Shown piece by piece: positions 56,008-64,000 of a stretch of 64,000 nucleotides of DNA. The stretch lies in the NCBI RefSeq assembly GCF_008360935.1, contig NZ_SRXO01000003.1:1-64000 (forward strand). Direction: 5' to 3'. The first letter of the stretch is position 1. Each line of letters opens with the position of its first letter. The position numbers and the translations under genes are program-made. The notes under the pieces were generated by a model. The model was not told the DNA's origin, made no database searches, and saw nothing but the letters and a program-made list of their open reading frames with translations. The DNA is from Siccirubricoccus phaeus. GTDB lineage: Bacteria > Pseudomonadota > Alphaproteobacteria > Acetobacterales > Acetobacteraceae.

Positions 56008-56474
56008 TGGATATGGGCGAGGACGGCGAGTTCGGCCACGGCTTCGGCGGCCCGGGCGCCGAGGATTTCGCCAACGCCGCCGCGGCGCTGGCGGCGGCGC
56101 TGGTGCGCGAGGCAGGGGCGCTCGCTGGCGTCGCGGCCTCGCTGCGGCAGGTGGCGGCGGTGCAGGTGGGCGACCATAGCGGCGGGCCGCTGGCGGATGT
56201 GCGGCGGCAGCGCGCGGTGCTGGCGACGGTGGGGGATGCGGCGCTGACGGCCTCCCTGCTGGTGGAGGCGGCGGCCATCATCGGCCCGGGCGGCACGCCG
56301 ACGGAACAGGCGATGCGCATTGCCACGGCGGCGCGGCGCGCCGGCGCGCTGCCGGCGAGCCTGGTGCCGCCGCTGCGGGCCGCGGCGCTGGCGCTGGGGA
56401 CGGATGACGGGGCGGCGCGGATTGCGGCGGCGTCCATTGCGGAGGCTTTGGCGGCGGCCCTGGCGGTGGCTTGA
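56007..56474 (+). CDS. Ala-rich hypothetical protein coupled to pth
   Basis: A 155-residue protein I do not recognise. It starts [20 protein letters not shown] and is otherwise almost entirely Ala-rich helix with scattered Arg and Asp; no signal peptide, Cys or membrane span is apparent. The ATG overlaps the pth stop by one base (TGATG), which argues for real translation. The compositional bias matches high-GC coding, so a non-coding open frame cannot be excluded. Confidence 0.55.
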   Translation: MDMGEDGEFGHGFGGPGAEDFANAAAALAAALVREAGALAGVAASLRQVAAVQVGDHSGGPLADVRRQRAVLATVGDAALTASLLVEAAAIIGPGGTPTEQAMRIATAARRAGALPASLVPPLRAAALALGTDDGAARIAAASIAEALAAALAVA

Positions 56475-56665
56475 GGGGAGCTCTGGTTGCGGCAGTGCCG
56501 CAACCCCTCAAACTCTCCCTCGCCAAGGGCCGAAGGGCCCTTGGAACCCTTGAGTTTCGCGGTTGGGTCGTCGGGTTTCAAATTCATGGTTTCCAAAGGC
56601 CTTTCGGCCTTTGGCGGGGTGAGCCCGAGAGGGGCAGAGCCCCTCTCGGATGCGGGGCGAAGACA
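56475..56665. repeat. Four-hairpin array upstream of ychF
   Basis: Four perfect hairpins lie in 163 bp: GGTTGCGGC/GCCGCAACC (56485-56505), CCAAGGGCC/GGCCCTTGG (56523-56544), CCAAAGGCC/GGCCTTTGG (56593-56614) and GAGAGGGGC/GCCCCTCTC (56627-56647). No gene is seen between them. The ychF start is 18 bp past the last. Confidence 0.85.
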
Positions 56666-57760
56666 ATGGGTTTCAACTGCGGCATCGTGGGCCTGCCCAA
56701 TGTGGGCAAATCCACCCTGTTCAACGCGCTGACCGAGACCGCCGCGGCGCAGGCGGCCAACTATCCCTTCTGCACCATCGAGCCGAATGTCGGCCGCGTC
56801 GGCGTGCCCGATCCGCGGCTGCAGGTGCTGGCGAGGATCGGCAAGAGCCAGAAGGTGGTCCCCACCAGCCTGGAATTCGTCGATATCGCCGGCCTGGTCC
56901 GCGGCGCCTCCAAGGGCGAGGGGCTGGGCAACCAATTCCTGGCGAACATCCGGGAGGTGGACGCCATCGTCCATGTCCTCCGCTGCTTCGAGGATTCCGA
57001 CGTCACCCATGTGGAGGGCAGCGTCGATCCGGTGCGGGATGCGGAGACAGTGGAGACCGAGCTGATGCTCGCCGATCTTGAGGGGCTGGAGAAGCGCGCC
57101 ATCGGCCTGCAGAAGCGCGCCCGCGGCGGCGACAAGGAGAGCCAGGCGCAGCTGGCGTTGATCGAGCCCATCGTCAAGGCGCTGCAGGAGGGCAAGCCGG
57201 CGCGCACCGCCGTCCCCAAGGGCGAAGAGGAAGCGGCGAAGCGTCTGCAATTACTGACGACGAAGCCGGTGCTCTACGTCTGCAACGTGGAGGAAGCCAG
57301 CGCCGCCTCCGGCAATGCGCACTCGGAAAAGGTCTTCGCCATGGCCGCGGCGCAGGGCGCCCGCGCCGTGGTGGTCTCCGCCGCCATCGAGGCGGAGATC
57401 AGCCAGATGCCGCAGGAGGATCGCGGCGAGTTCCTCGGCTCCCTCGGCCTAGAGGACAGTGGCCTGGATCGCGTCATCCGCGCCGGCTACGCGCTGCTCG
57501 GCCTGATCACCTACTTCACCGTGGGGCCGAAGGAAACGCGCGCCTGGACCATCACCAAGGGTACTAAGGCGCCGCAGGCGGCCGGCGTGATCCATGGCGA
57601 TTTCGAAAGGGGCTTCATCGCCGCCGAGACCATTGCCTATGACGACTACGTCGCCCTGGGCGGCGAGGCCGGCGCCAAGGACGCCGGCAAGATGCGCGTG
57701 GAAGGCAAGGAATACGTGGTGAAGGACGGCGACGTCCTGCTCTTCCGCTTCAACGTCTGA
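56666..57760 (+). CDS. ychF: Redox-regulated ribosome-associated ATPase YchF/OLA1
   Basis: YchF (364 residues) is an Obg-related P-loop NTPase that prefers ATP and binds ribosomes. The G1 loop is GLPNVGKST (9-17), G3 [17 protein letters not shown], and the C-terminal TGS domain holds [10 protein letters not shown]-type [15 protein letters not shown] and [11 protein letters not shown]. The start [14 protein letters not shown] is the family N-terminus; the frame extends 65 codons upstream through the hairpin array without support. Confidence 0.98.
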   Translation: MGFNCGIVGLPNVGKSTLFNALTETAAAQAANYPFCTIEPNVGRVGVPDPRLQVLARIGKSQKVVPTSLEFVDIAGLVRGASKGEGLGNQFLANIREVDAIVHVLRCFEDSDVTHVEGSVDPVRDAETVETELMLADLEGLEKRAIGLQKRARGGDKESQAQLALIEPIVKALQEGKPARTAVPKGEEEAAKRLQLLTTKPVLYVCNVEEASAASGNAHSEKVFAMAAAQGARAVVVSAAIEAEISQMPQEDRGEFLGSLGLEDSGLDRVIRAGYALLGLITYFTVGPKETRAWTITKGTKAPQAAGVIHGDFERGFIAAETIAYDDYVALGGEAGAKDAGKMRVEGKEYVVKDGDVLLFRFNV

Positions 57761-57765
57761 TTCCT

Positions 57766-57790
57766 CCCTCCCCCGCTCTGCGGGGGAGGG
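57766..57790 (+). terminator. Hairpin after ychF
   Basis: CCCTCCCCCGC (57766-57776) pairs perfectly with GCGGGGGAGGG (57780-57790) around a TCT loop, five bases after the ychF stop. There is no T tract. Very similar GC hairpins are common 3' of genes in alphaproteobacteria. Confidence 0.6.
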
Positions 57791-57923
57791 TTGGGGTGGG
57801 GGTGCTGCCGCGCCAGGTGTAGGTGCCGCAGCCGCGTCCCGCTTGACCATCGCCGCCCGGGCCCGCACCCTCCCCGCCCGGGAATACGCCAGGCACGCCG
57901 CAGCCACGCCGCGGGAGTGCCTC

Positions 57924-59540
57924 ATGATCATCAGAACCTTACGCCGCGTCCTGCTGGGCGCGCTGCTGCTGGCCGCGCCGGCGGGTGCGCTGCTGCCGGC
58001 TGCGCCCGCTTCGGCGGAAACCCTGCGCTGGGCCTATCAGAGCGACGCCCTCTCGCTCGACCCGCATGCGAACAACGAGACGATGACATTGCGCTTCCTG
58101 AGCAATGTCTACGACCCGCTGGTGACGCGCAGCCGCGACCACAGCATCGAACCGGCGCTGGCGGTGAGCTGGACGACGGAGGCGCCGGACCGCTGGCGCT
58201 TCGTGCTGCGCCAGGGCGTGACATTCCAGGGCGGCGAGAGCTTCGACGCCGACGACGTGGTGTTCAGCCTGGCGCGCGCCGCCTCGCCCAGCTCCAACGT
58301 GCAATCCCACACCTCCGGCATCCTGCGCGTCGAGAAGGTGGACAGCCACACCGTCGACATCGTCACCAAGGGCCCGCGCGCCACGCTGCTGAACGAGCTG
58401 GCCAATATCCTGATCCTGGACGAGGGCTGGTCGCGGGCGAACAATGCGGTGGAGGTGGCGAACAACAACCAGGGCCGCACCGGCTTCACCACGCTGAACG
58501 CCAATGGCAGCGGCGCCTATCGCGTGCAGTCCCGCGCGCCGGACCAGCGCACCGTGCTGCTGCGCAATACCGGCTGGTGGGGGAAGAACGAGGGCAATGT
58601 CGATACCGTGGTATTCACCCCGGTGCGCTCCGACCCGACGCGCATGGCGGCGCTGATCTCCGGCGAGCTGGATCTGGTGCATCCGGTGCCGACCCAGGAC
58701 ATCGCCCGGCTGCGCGCGGTGCCGGGCGTGCAGGTGCTGGAGGTGCCGGAGATCCGCACCCTGTATTTCGGCGTCAACCACTCCGGCGAGACGCTGCTGA
58801 ACGGCCAGCCCAACCCGCTGCGCGACCTGCGGGTGCGGGAGGCGATCTATCGCGCCATCGACATCGAGGCGGTGCGCCGCACCGTGATGCGCGGCGCGGC
58901 ACGGCCGACCGGGCTGCTGGTGGGGCCCGGCGTCGAGGGCTACAGCCAGGCTGAGGACCGGCGCCTGCCCTACGACCCGGATGGCGCCCGGCGGCTGCTG
59001 CGGGAGGCGGGCTATCCGGAGGGATTCGCGCTGCAGCTCCGCTGCCCCAACGACCGCTACGTGAATGACGAGGCGATCTGCGTCGCGGTCAGCGCCATGC
59101 TGGCGCGCGTGGGCATCCGTGCCACGCTGCTGTCGCAGACCAAGTCGGTCTATTTCCAGCGCCTGCTGGCCGAGCGGCCGGACATGTACCTGCAGGGCTG
59201 GACGCCCAATTCCTTCGATGCGCTGGAGGCCTTCTTCTACAACCTCGCCACCCGCCAGGACGACAATCCGACGGTGGCGATCGGCGAGGGCCAGGGCACC
59301 TTCAATGCCGGCCGCTACCGCAACCCGGACGTGGACGCGCTGCTGAAGCGCATCGGCCAGAGCATCGACCGCGACGAGCGGCGCAAGCTGATCAATGAGG
59401 TCCATACCATCTTCCGCCGGGACATCGCCTATGTCCCGCTGCACCAGCAGGTCATCGTCTGGGCGGCGCGGCGCGGCGTGACGGCGACGCCGCTGGCGGA
59501 TGACACGGTCAATCTGCGTTGGATCACGGTGACGAAGTAG
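57924..59540 (+). CDS. ABC transporter substrate-binding protein, family 5 (peptide type)
   Basis: A 538-residue periplasmic binding protein. The signal peptide spans about 1-32 (MIIRTLRRVLLGALLLAAP, ending ASA before ETLRWA). The mature part has the SBP_bac_5 pattern LRWAYQSDALSLDPHANNE, SFDADDVVFSLARA and the terminal DIAYVPLHQQVIVWA. Such proteins feed oligopeptide, nickel, glutathione or opine permeases; no permease or ATPase gene lies next to it here, so the ligand is unknown. GGGAG precedes the ATG at 57924. Confidence 0.92.
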   Translation: MIIRTLRRVLLGALLLAAPAGALLPAAPASAETLRWAYQSDALSLDPHANNETMTLRFLSNVYDPLVTRSRDHSIEPALAVSWTTEAPDRWRFVLRQGVTFQGGESFDADDVVFSLARAASPSSNVQSHTSGILRVEKVDSHTVDIVTKGPRATLLNELANILILDEGWSRANNAVEVANNNQGRTGFTTLNANGSGAYRVQSRAPDQRTVLLRNTGWWGKNEGNVDTVVFTPVRSDPTRMAALISGELDLVHPVPTQDIARLRAVPGVQVLEVPEIRTLYFGVNHSGETLLNGQPNPLRDLRVREAIYRAIDIEAVRRTVMRGAARPTGLLVGPGVEGYSQAEDRRLPYDPDGARRLLREAGYPEGFALQLRCPNDRYVNDEAICVAVSAMLARVGIRATLLSQTKSVYFQRLLAERPDMYLQGWTPNSFDALEAFFYNLATRQDDNPTVAIGEGQGTFNAGRYRNPDVDALLKRIGQSIDRDERRKLINEVHTIFRRDIAYVPLHQQVIVWAARRGVTATPLADDTVNLRWITVTK

Positions 59541-59554
59541 GGGAGGAGGAGGCG

Positions 59555-60232
59555 ATGCTGGTCATCGACGGACACGAAGTCTTCACCGAGATGCATGAGC
59601 TGGTGGATCCGGCGCATACCGCGGTGGTGGTGATCGATCCACAGAATGATTTCTGCTCGGAGGGCGGGGTCTTCGCCCGCGGGGGCAAGGACATGTCCGC
59701 CTTCCCCGCCGCCATCGCCGCGGCGGCGAAGCTGGTGGACCGCGCCCGGGCGGCGGGGTGCAAGGTGATCTTCATCCAGAACCAGAAGCTGCCGGATGGG
59801 AAATCCACCTCCCCCGGCTGGCTGCGCTTCATGGCGCTGCACAACAAGCTGGACCCGAACGACGCAGAAATGTGCCTGGTGGGAAGCTGGGGCGCGGAAT
59901 TCGTGCCCGGGCTGCAGCCGGAGCCTCCCGACATCATCGTGCAGAAGTGGCGCAGCAGCGCCTTTGTCGGCACCAACCTGGACATGATCCTGCGCGTCCA
60001 CCGCATCCGTACCGTGGTATGCTGCGGCTTCGTGACCCAAGGCTGCGTCGAGAGCACCGCGCGCGATGCCGGCTTCTACGACTACTACCCGGTGGTGGTG
60101 GAGGATGCGATCGCCACCCATGACCAGAAGCTGCACGAGGCATCATTGACCGTGCAGCGCACCCGCTACGATGTGGTGCCGAGCGAAGTGGTGTTGGCCG
60201 AGTGGGAGAAGAAGACGCCGCAACTGGCCTAG
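59555..60232 (+). CDS. Isochorismatase-family cysteine hydrolase
   Basis: A 225-residue cytosolic amidase-type hydrolase. The catalytic Asp is in VVVIDPQNDF, Lys in VQKWRSSAF, and Cys in GFVTQGCVESTARDA preceded by the expected cis-peptide region. Relatives include N-carbamoylsarcosine amidase, biuret hydrolase and nicotinamidase; the substrate is not assigned. A strong GGGAGGAGGAGG precedes the ATG. It lies 14 bp after the binding-protein gene and is probably co-transcribed, suggesting uptake followed by amide hydrolysis. Confidence 0.9.
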   Translation: MLVIDGHEVFTEMHELVDPAHTAVVVIDPQNDFCSEGGVFARGGKDMSAFPAAIAAAAKLVDRARAAGCKVIFIQNQKLPDGKSTSPGWLRFMALHNKLDPNDAEMCLVGSWGAEFVPGLQPEPPDIIVQKWRSSAFVGTNLDMILRVHRIRTVVCCGFVTQGCVESTARDAGFYDYYPVVVEDAIATHDQKLHEASLTVQRTRYDVVPSEVVLAEWEKKTPQLA

Positions 60233-60296
60233 CTCCCCACGAAGTCGCTGCGCGCCTTCGCGGGGGCCCCGAGGCGGCTCTCAGGGCTGCCATCCG

Positions 60297-60336
60297 GCAC
60301 AGCCTGCCGCGGCAAAGCCGCGGCAGGTCAACGGGC
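60297..60336 (+). repeat. Family 2 stop-codon-linked palindrome, copy 3
   Basis: GCACAG, stem CCTGCCGCGGC, loop AAA, stem GCCGCGGCAGG, TCAACGGGC. It lies in sense orientation 64 bp after the isochorismatase stop, between convergent genes. An imperfect stem CCCCACGAAG/CTTCGCGGGG occupies the interval just after the stop. Confidence 0.87.
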
Positions 60337-60397
60337 GGGCCGCTTCATCGGCGCGCGGCGGAGGCCCGGCCACGGTGGACGCAAATCTGCGGCGGCG

Positions 60398-61288
60398 TCA
60401 GCGGCTGAATTCGAAGTCCCACCCGATCCACTCGGCGATCCCGCGCCCCATCACCCATTCCAGATCCTCTCCCTTCAGCCAGGGCAGTTCCTCCGTGAAC
60501 ATCGTCACGCATTGCCGGTAGCTGCACGGCATGCGGGTGATGTCGGTGCCCCAGAAGAAGCGCTTCGGCCCGTAGGCGTCGAAGGTCCGGTGCAGCGCGT
60601 CATGCACGTTGCGGAAGGGGTAGGGCTGCGTCGAGTAGCCCGGCGCCCCGGTGGCCTTCACCGCCACGTTGGGCAGCTTCGCCAGCGCCACCAGGTCATC
60701 CAGCGTCACGAAGGCCGCCTCGTCCATCGCCTCCCGCATCAGCCCGCAATGGTCGATGATGAGGCGCAGCTTCGGATGCGCCTCGGCGATGCGGCGGAAG
60801 CTCGGCAGGAAGCGTCCGGCCAGCAGCGCCACCGGCAGCCCCTCCGCTTCGGCGACGGGCCACAGCCATTCCATGGTGCCGTCGCTGTGCCAGTCCCGCT
60901 GTTCCTTGCGCACCAGCGGGAAGCGCAGCCCCTTCTGGCCCGGCCGGTTGCGCCAGCCCCGCAGCGTCTTCCGGCTTTCCTCCGGCGTCGTCAGATCGAC
61001 CTGGCCCAGCACCGCGAAGCGGTCCGGGTACTTCGCCGCCGCCGCCTCGGCGATGTCGTTGGCGCCCGGGTCCCAGGACATCGGCGGGTGGATCACCGCC
61101 GCATCCACCCCGGCCTCGTCCATCTCCCGCAGCAGCTCTTCCGCTGTGAAGACCGGCGTCTTGCGATGCAGGCCGGAGGGCTCGCCGCTGCCCCAGATAT
61201 GCACCTGCGCGTCGATGATCCTAAACGGCCCGCGCGGCCGATTCAGACCTCCGCGCCCTGCGGCGCTCCGGTCATCGGACGCGCTCAT
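60398..61288 (-). CDS. Amidohydrolase family protein (Amidohydro_2)
   Basis: A 296-residue TIM-barrel hydrolase. The N-terminal metal-binding motif reads IIDAQVHIWG, with Gln where the first His of DAHVH is usual. Later conserved elements are LRLIIDHCGL and FFWGTDITRMPCSY near the C-terminus. Amidohydro_2 members act on lactones, decarboxylate or hydrolyse amides; the substrate is unknown. ATG at 61288 overlaps the LLM gene stop by 4 bp, so the two are coupled. Confidence 0.85.
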   Translation of the reverse strand: MSASDDRSAAGRGGLNRPRGPFRIIDAQVHIWGSGEPSGLHRKTPVFTAEELLREMDEAGVDAAVIHPPMSWDPGANDIAEAAAAKYPDRFAVLGQVDLTTPEESRKTLRGWRNRPGQKGLRFPLVRKEQRDWHSDGTMEWLWPVAEAEGLPVALLAGRFLPSFRRIAEAHPKLRLIIDHCGLMREAMDEAAFVTLDDLVALAKLPNVAVKATGAPGYSTQPYPFRNVHDALHRTFDAYGPKRFFWGTDITRMPCSYRQCVTMFTEELPWLKGEDLEWVMGRGIAEWIGWDFEFSR

Positions 61289-62349
61289 GCCGCCGCCCCC
61301 AGATTCAGCCTGGCCGCCTCGGCCATCACCTCGATCGCCTCCGGCTGGCGGGAGCGCACGGTCAGCGCATCCGCCCCGCTTTCCTCCCAGGCCCTGAAGC
61401 GTTCCTTGATCCGCGCCGGCGGGCCGACCAGGGACTTCATGTCCACCCACTCATCCGGGACGGCGGCGTTCGCCTCCTCCTTGCGCCCGGCCAGGTACAG
61501 CTCCTGGATGCGCGCGGCGGCGTCGCCGAAGCCGCGGCGGATCATCATGTCCTTATGGAAATTCTTGTCCTTGTGGCCCATCCCGCCGACGTACAGCGCC
61601 ACCTCCGGCTTCAGCCGCGCCAGCGCCGCCTTCACGTCCTCATCGACGATGACGTGGCAGGAGGCCTGGATGGTGAAGTCGGCGCGGGTCTTCTTCTTGC
61701 CCGTCGCCTTCTCGTAGCGGCGGAAGCCTTCCTCCAGCATCGGCATGTGGTGGGAGAGCGAGCCGGGGACGAAGCCCAGCGCCAGCCAGCCATCGGCGAT
61801 CTCGCCGGTCAAGCGGACCATCGCATCCGTCTCGGTGCCGAGATAGATCGGGATGTCCGGGTTCATGTGCAGGATGGATTTCAGCGGCTTGCCGACGCCG
61901 AGCGCGCCTTCGCCGGTATAGGGCAGGCTGATCTCCGTCCCCGCATGCGTCAGCGGTTCTTCCCGCTTCCAGATCTTGCGCATGATGGCGGCATAGTCCT
62001 TGACCCGGTAATAGGGCCGCCCCCAGGGCTCGCCATACCAGCCCTCCACGATCTGCGGCCCGGACACGCCAAGCCCCGCGATGAACCGCCCGCCGCCCGC
62101 CAGCGCATCCACCGTGCCGGCGCACATCGCCGCATTGGCGGGCGAGCGCGCGGCGAGCTGCATCACCGCGGTGCCCAGCTTGATGCGCTTCGTGACGGCC
62201 GCGAGATAGGCCAGCGGCGTGACGGCATCCGTGCCATAGGCCTCGGCCGTCCACACCGTGTCGTAGCCCAGCTCCTCCGCCCGCTGCACCAGCTTCACCG
62301 GCAAATCGAGCTGCGCCTTCGAATAGCCGATCGACAGGCCGAGCTTCAT
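61285..62349 (-). CDS. LLM class flavin-dependent oxidoreductase
   Basis: A 354-residue luciferase-like TIM-barrel protein. Typical stretches are MKLGLSIGYSKAQLDLPVKL, LGYDTVWTAEAYGTDAVTPL, IKLGTAVMQLAARSPANAAM and GRFIAGLGVSGPQIVEGWYG. It may use FMN or F420; the sequence does not decide. It is coupled to the downstream amidohydrolase, which suggests a small catabolic unit. Confidence 0.9.
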   Translation of the reverse strand: MKLGLSIGYSKAQLDLPVKLVQRAEELGYDTVWTAEAYGTDAVTPLAYLAAVTKRIKLGTAVMQLAARSPANAAMCAGTVDALAGGGRFIAGLGVSGPQIVEGWYGEPWGRPYYRVKDYAAIMRKIWKREEPLTHAGTEISLPYTGEGALGVGKPLKSILHMNPDIPIYLGTETDAMVRLTGEIADGWLALGFVPGSLSHHMPMLEEGFRRYEKATGKKKTRADFTIQASCHVIVDEDVKAALARLKPEVALYVGGMGHKDKNFHKDMMIRRGFGDAAARIQELYLAGRKEEANAAVPDEWVDMKSLVGPPARIKERFRAWEESGADALTVRSRQPEAIEVMAEAARLNLGAAA

Positions 62350-62415
62350 CGGCGTCCCCTCCCATATCCGGGCGCAGCCTGCCGCAAGCGCCGGGGGATG
62401 TCACGCCGGCCAATG

Positions 62416-64000
62416 TCAGGCTGGGGTGAAGAGCGCCTCGATATCCGCCTCGGTCAGCGCCAGGGCGCCGCCCGCCTCCGCCGCCAGCACCGCATCCACC
62501 AAGGCGCGCTTGCGCTCCTTCAGCACCGCCATCTTCTCCTCGACGGTGCCGAGGGCGACCAGGCGATGCACGAACACCGCCTTGTCCTGGCCGATGCGGT
62601 GCGCCCGGTCCGTCGCCTGCTCCTCCACCGCCGGGTTCCACCAGGGATCGTAATGGATGACGGTGTCCGCCGCCGTCAGCGTCAGCCCCACCCCGCCGGC
62701 CTTCAGGCTGATAAGGAAGACCGGCACCTCTCCGGCCTGGAAGCGGCGCACCGGCGTGGCGCGGTCCTGCGTCTCGCCGGTCAGCAGCAGGTGGTGGATG
62801 CCGCCCTCGCGCAGCCGCGCCTCGATCAGCGCCAGCATGGAGGTGAATTGCGAGAAGACCAGCACCCGCCGGCCCTCGGCCAGCAGCACCGGCAGCAGCT
62901 CCATCAGCCGGTCCAGCTTGGCGGAGCCGGTGCGGCCGGCCCTGGCGGAGGCCATCGGCAGCAGGCGCGGATCGCAGCAGGCCTGGCGCAGCTTCAGCAG
63001 CGCATCCAGGATGACGATGCCGGAGCGCGCCAGGCCGCGCTCGGCGATCGCCGCCTGCACCTTGGCATGCATGGAAAGGCGGATGCCCTCATAGATCGCG
63101 CGCTGCGCCTCGCCCAGCTCCACCGGCTCGGTGATCTCGGTCTTGGGCGGCAGCTCGGCCGCCACCTCCTCCTTGGTCCGGCGCAGCAGGAAAGGGCGCA
63201 CCCGGCGGTGCAGCACCGCCTGGCGCCCGGCATCGCCATGCTTCTCGATCGGCGTGCGGTAGCGGCTGCGGAAGGCGCGCGCATCGCCGAGGAAGCCAGG
63301 GGCGAGGAAATTGAACAGCGACCACAATTCGCCCAGATGGTTCTGCAAGGGCGTGCCGGACAGGCCGATGCGCTGCCGCGCCCGCAGCGCCCGCGCCCGG
63401 CGCGTCGTCTCCGCCTCCGGGTTGCGAATGGCCTGCGCCTCGTCCAGCACCACCACATGCCATTCCTGCGCCGTCAGCACCGCGTGGTCGCGGGCCAGCA
63501 GCGGGTAGGTGGTCAGCACCAGGTCATGCGCGCCGATCTCGGCGAAGCGCGCCTTGCGCCCGGCGCCGTGCAGCGGCAGCACGCGCAGCATCGGCGCGAA
63601 GCGCGCTGCCTCCATCAGCCAATTGGGGATCAGGCTGGTGGGGCAGACGATCAGCGCCGGCCGGTCCAGCCGCCCCGCCGCCTGCTCCACGGCCAGATGC
63701 GCCAGGGTCTGCACCGTCTTGCCCAGGCCCATATCGTCGGCCAGCACGCCGCCGAAGCCGGCCTCCCGCAGGAATTGCAGCCAGGCGACGCCCTGCGCCT
63801 GGTAGGGCCGCAGCGCCCCGGCGAAGCCCGGCGGCAGCGCCACCGGCGGGATGGCGCCGCCCGCCACCCGCAACTGCCGGCCGAGGGCGCGGAGCTGCTC
63901 CCCGCCCTGCCAGGCAAGGCCGGAGCCCTCCTCCAGCGCCGCCAGCGCCGCGGCATCCTGCCTGCCGAAGCGGAAGCGCCCATCCTCCGCCGCCCCGCCG
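62416..64000 (-). CDS. SNF2-family DEAD/DEAH helicase, 5' end outside window
   Basis: The C-terminal 527 or so residues of a SNF2 (HepA/RapA-like) ATPase. Visible motifs are LRPYQAQGVAWLQFL, Walker A DDMGLGKT, the DEAQ box VVLDEAQAIRN, LSGTPLQNHLGELWSLFNFL, and in the second RecA domain VLVFSQFTSML, GGVGLTLTAADTVIHYDPWW and QATDRAHRIGQ. The frame is open to the window edge, so the N-terminus, which often holds a SWIM zinc finger in this group, is missing. It translocates on double-stranded DNA; its partner is unknown. Confidence 0.93.
   Translation of the reverse strand, partial: GGAAEDGRFRFGRQDAAALAALEEGSGLAWQGGEQLRALGRQLRVAGGAIPPVALPPGFAGALRPYQAQGVAWLQFLREAGFGGVLADDMGLGKTVQTLAHLAVEQAAGRLDRPALIVCPTSLIPNWLMEAARFAPMLRVLPLHGAGRKARFAEIGAHDLVLTTYPLLARDHAVLTAQEWHVVVLDEAQAIRNPEAETTRRARALRARQRIGLSGTPLQNHLGELWSLFNFLAPGFLGDARAFRSRYRTPIEKHGDAGRQAVLHRRVRPFLLRRTKEEVAAELPPKTEITEPVELGEAQRAIYEGIRLSMHAKVQAAIAERGLARSGIVILDALLKLRQACCDPRLLPMASARAGRTGSAKLDRLMELLPVLLAEGRRVLVFSQFTSMLALIEARLREGGIHHLLLTGETQDRATPVRRFQAGEVPVFLISLKAGGVGLTLTAADTVIHYDPWWNPAVEEQATDRAHRIGQDKAVFVHRLVALGTVEEKMAVLKERKRALVDAVLAAEAGGALALTEADIEALFTPA

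Overview
The window looks like chromosomal DNA of a very GC-rich alphaproteobacterium, most likely Acetobacteraceae of the Roseomonas type. This is inferred from the base composition, an alphaproteobacterial RpoA start (V-I-E-R-N-W), a fliFGH-fliN-flbD flagellar cluster as in Caulobacter, and a rplY-pth-ychF block. No taxon was verified by search.

Layout. (1) 58-1772, minus strand: a 2-keto-4-pentenoate hydratase family gene and the rRNA methyltransferase rlmB, whose N-terminus carries an in-frame 12-bp tandem repeat. (2) 1951-35276, plus strand: an almost uninterrupted translation/transcription super-cluster, tRNA-Tyr, tRNA-Gly, tuf (copy 1), an RDD membrane protein, tRNA-Trp, secE, nusG, two inserted small genes (YidB-like on minus, GlsB-like on plus), rplKAJL, rpoBC, rpsLG, tuf (copy 2), the S10 and spc operons through secY-adk, then rpsM-rpsK-rpoA-rplQ. 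The two tuf genes differ by one synonymous base in what I compared. fusA is missing from its usual place between rpsG and tuf. (3) 35299-38807: a FkbM-type methyltransferase, a cyclase-family hydrolase and an OmpA-family outer-membrane protein. (4) 39078-48449, minus strand: flagellar genes fliF-fliG-fliH-fliN-flbD, then flhA-flhF-flhG, most joined by 4-bp start/stop overlaps. (5) 49024-57760: prs, a GST, a histidine phosphatase, a large DUF2339 membrane protein (minus), rplY, pth, an Ala-rich orphan and ychF. (6) 57924-64000: a solute-binding protein and an isochorismatase-type hydrolase (plus), then an LLM oxidoreductase with an amidohydrolase (minus), and the C-terminal part of a SNF2 helicase running off the window.

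The genes in (2) make ribosomes, RNA polymerase core subunits, elongation factor Tu and the Sec channel. Likely promoters lie ahead of the tRNA-Tyr, tRNA-Trp, rplK, rpsL and rpsM units. Clear hairpin terminators follow tuf copy 1, rpoC and rplQ, and a strong hairpin separates rplL from rpoB. Region (4) encodes the MS-ring, switch, export gate and FlhF/FlhG positioning pair under a FlbD-type activator.

The least expected content is non-coding. Two families of structured intergenic repeats are scattered through the window. Family 1 consists of hairpins with CTAGAGC-type outer arms (3590-3811, 5471-5608, 36203-36430, 51461-51566), next to a 145-bp MITE-like element with perfect 16-bp inverted ends at 51567-51711. 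Family 2 is a composite element placed directly after stop codons in the sense orientation, ending in a conserved 40-nt palindrome (37642-37681, 50761-50800, 60297-60336) with a compensatory base-pair change between copies. No CRISPR array, prophage or complete insertion sequence was seen.
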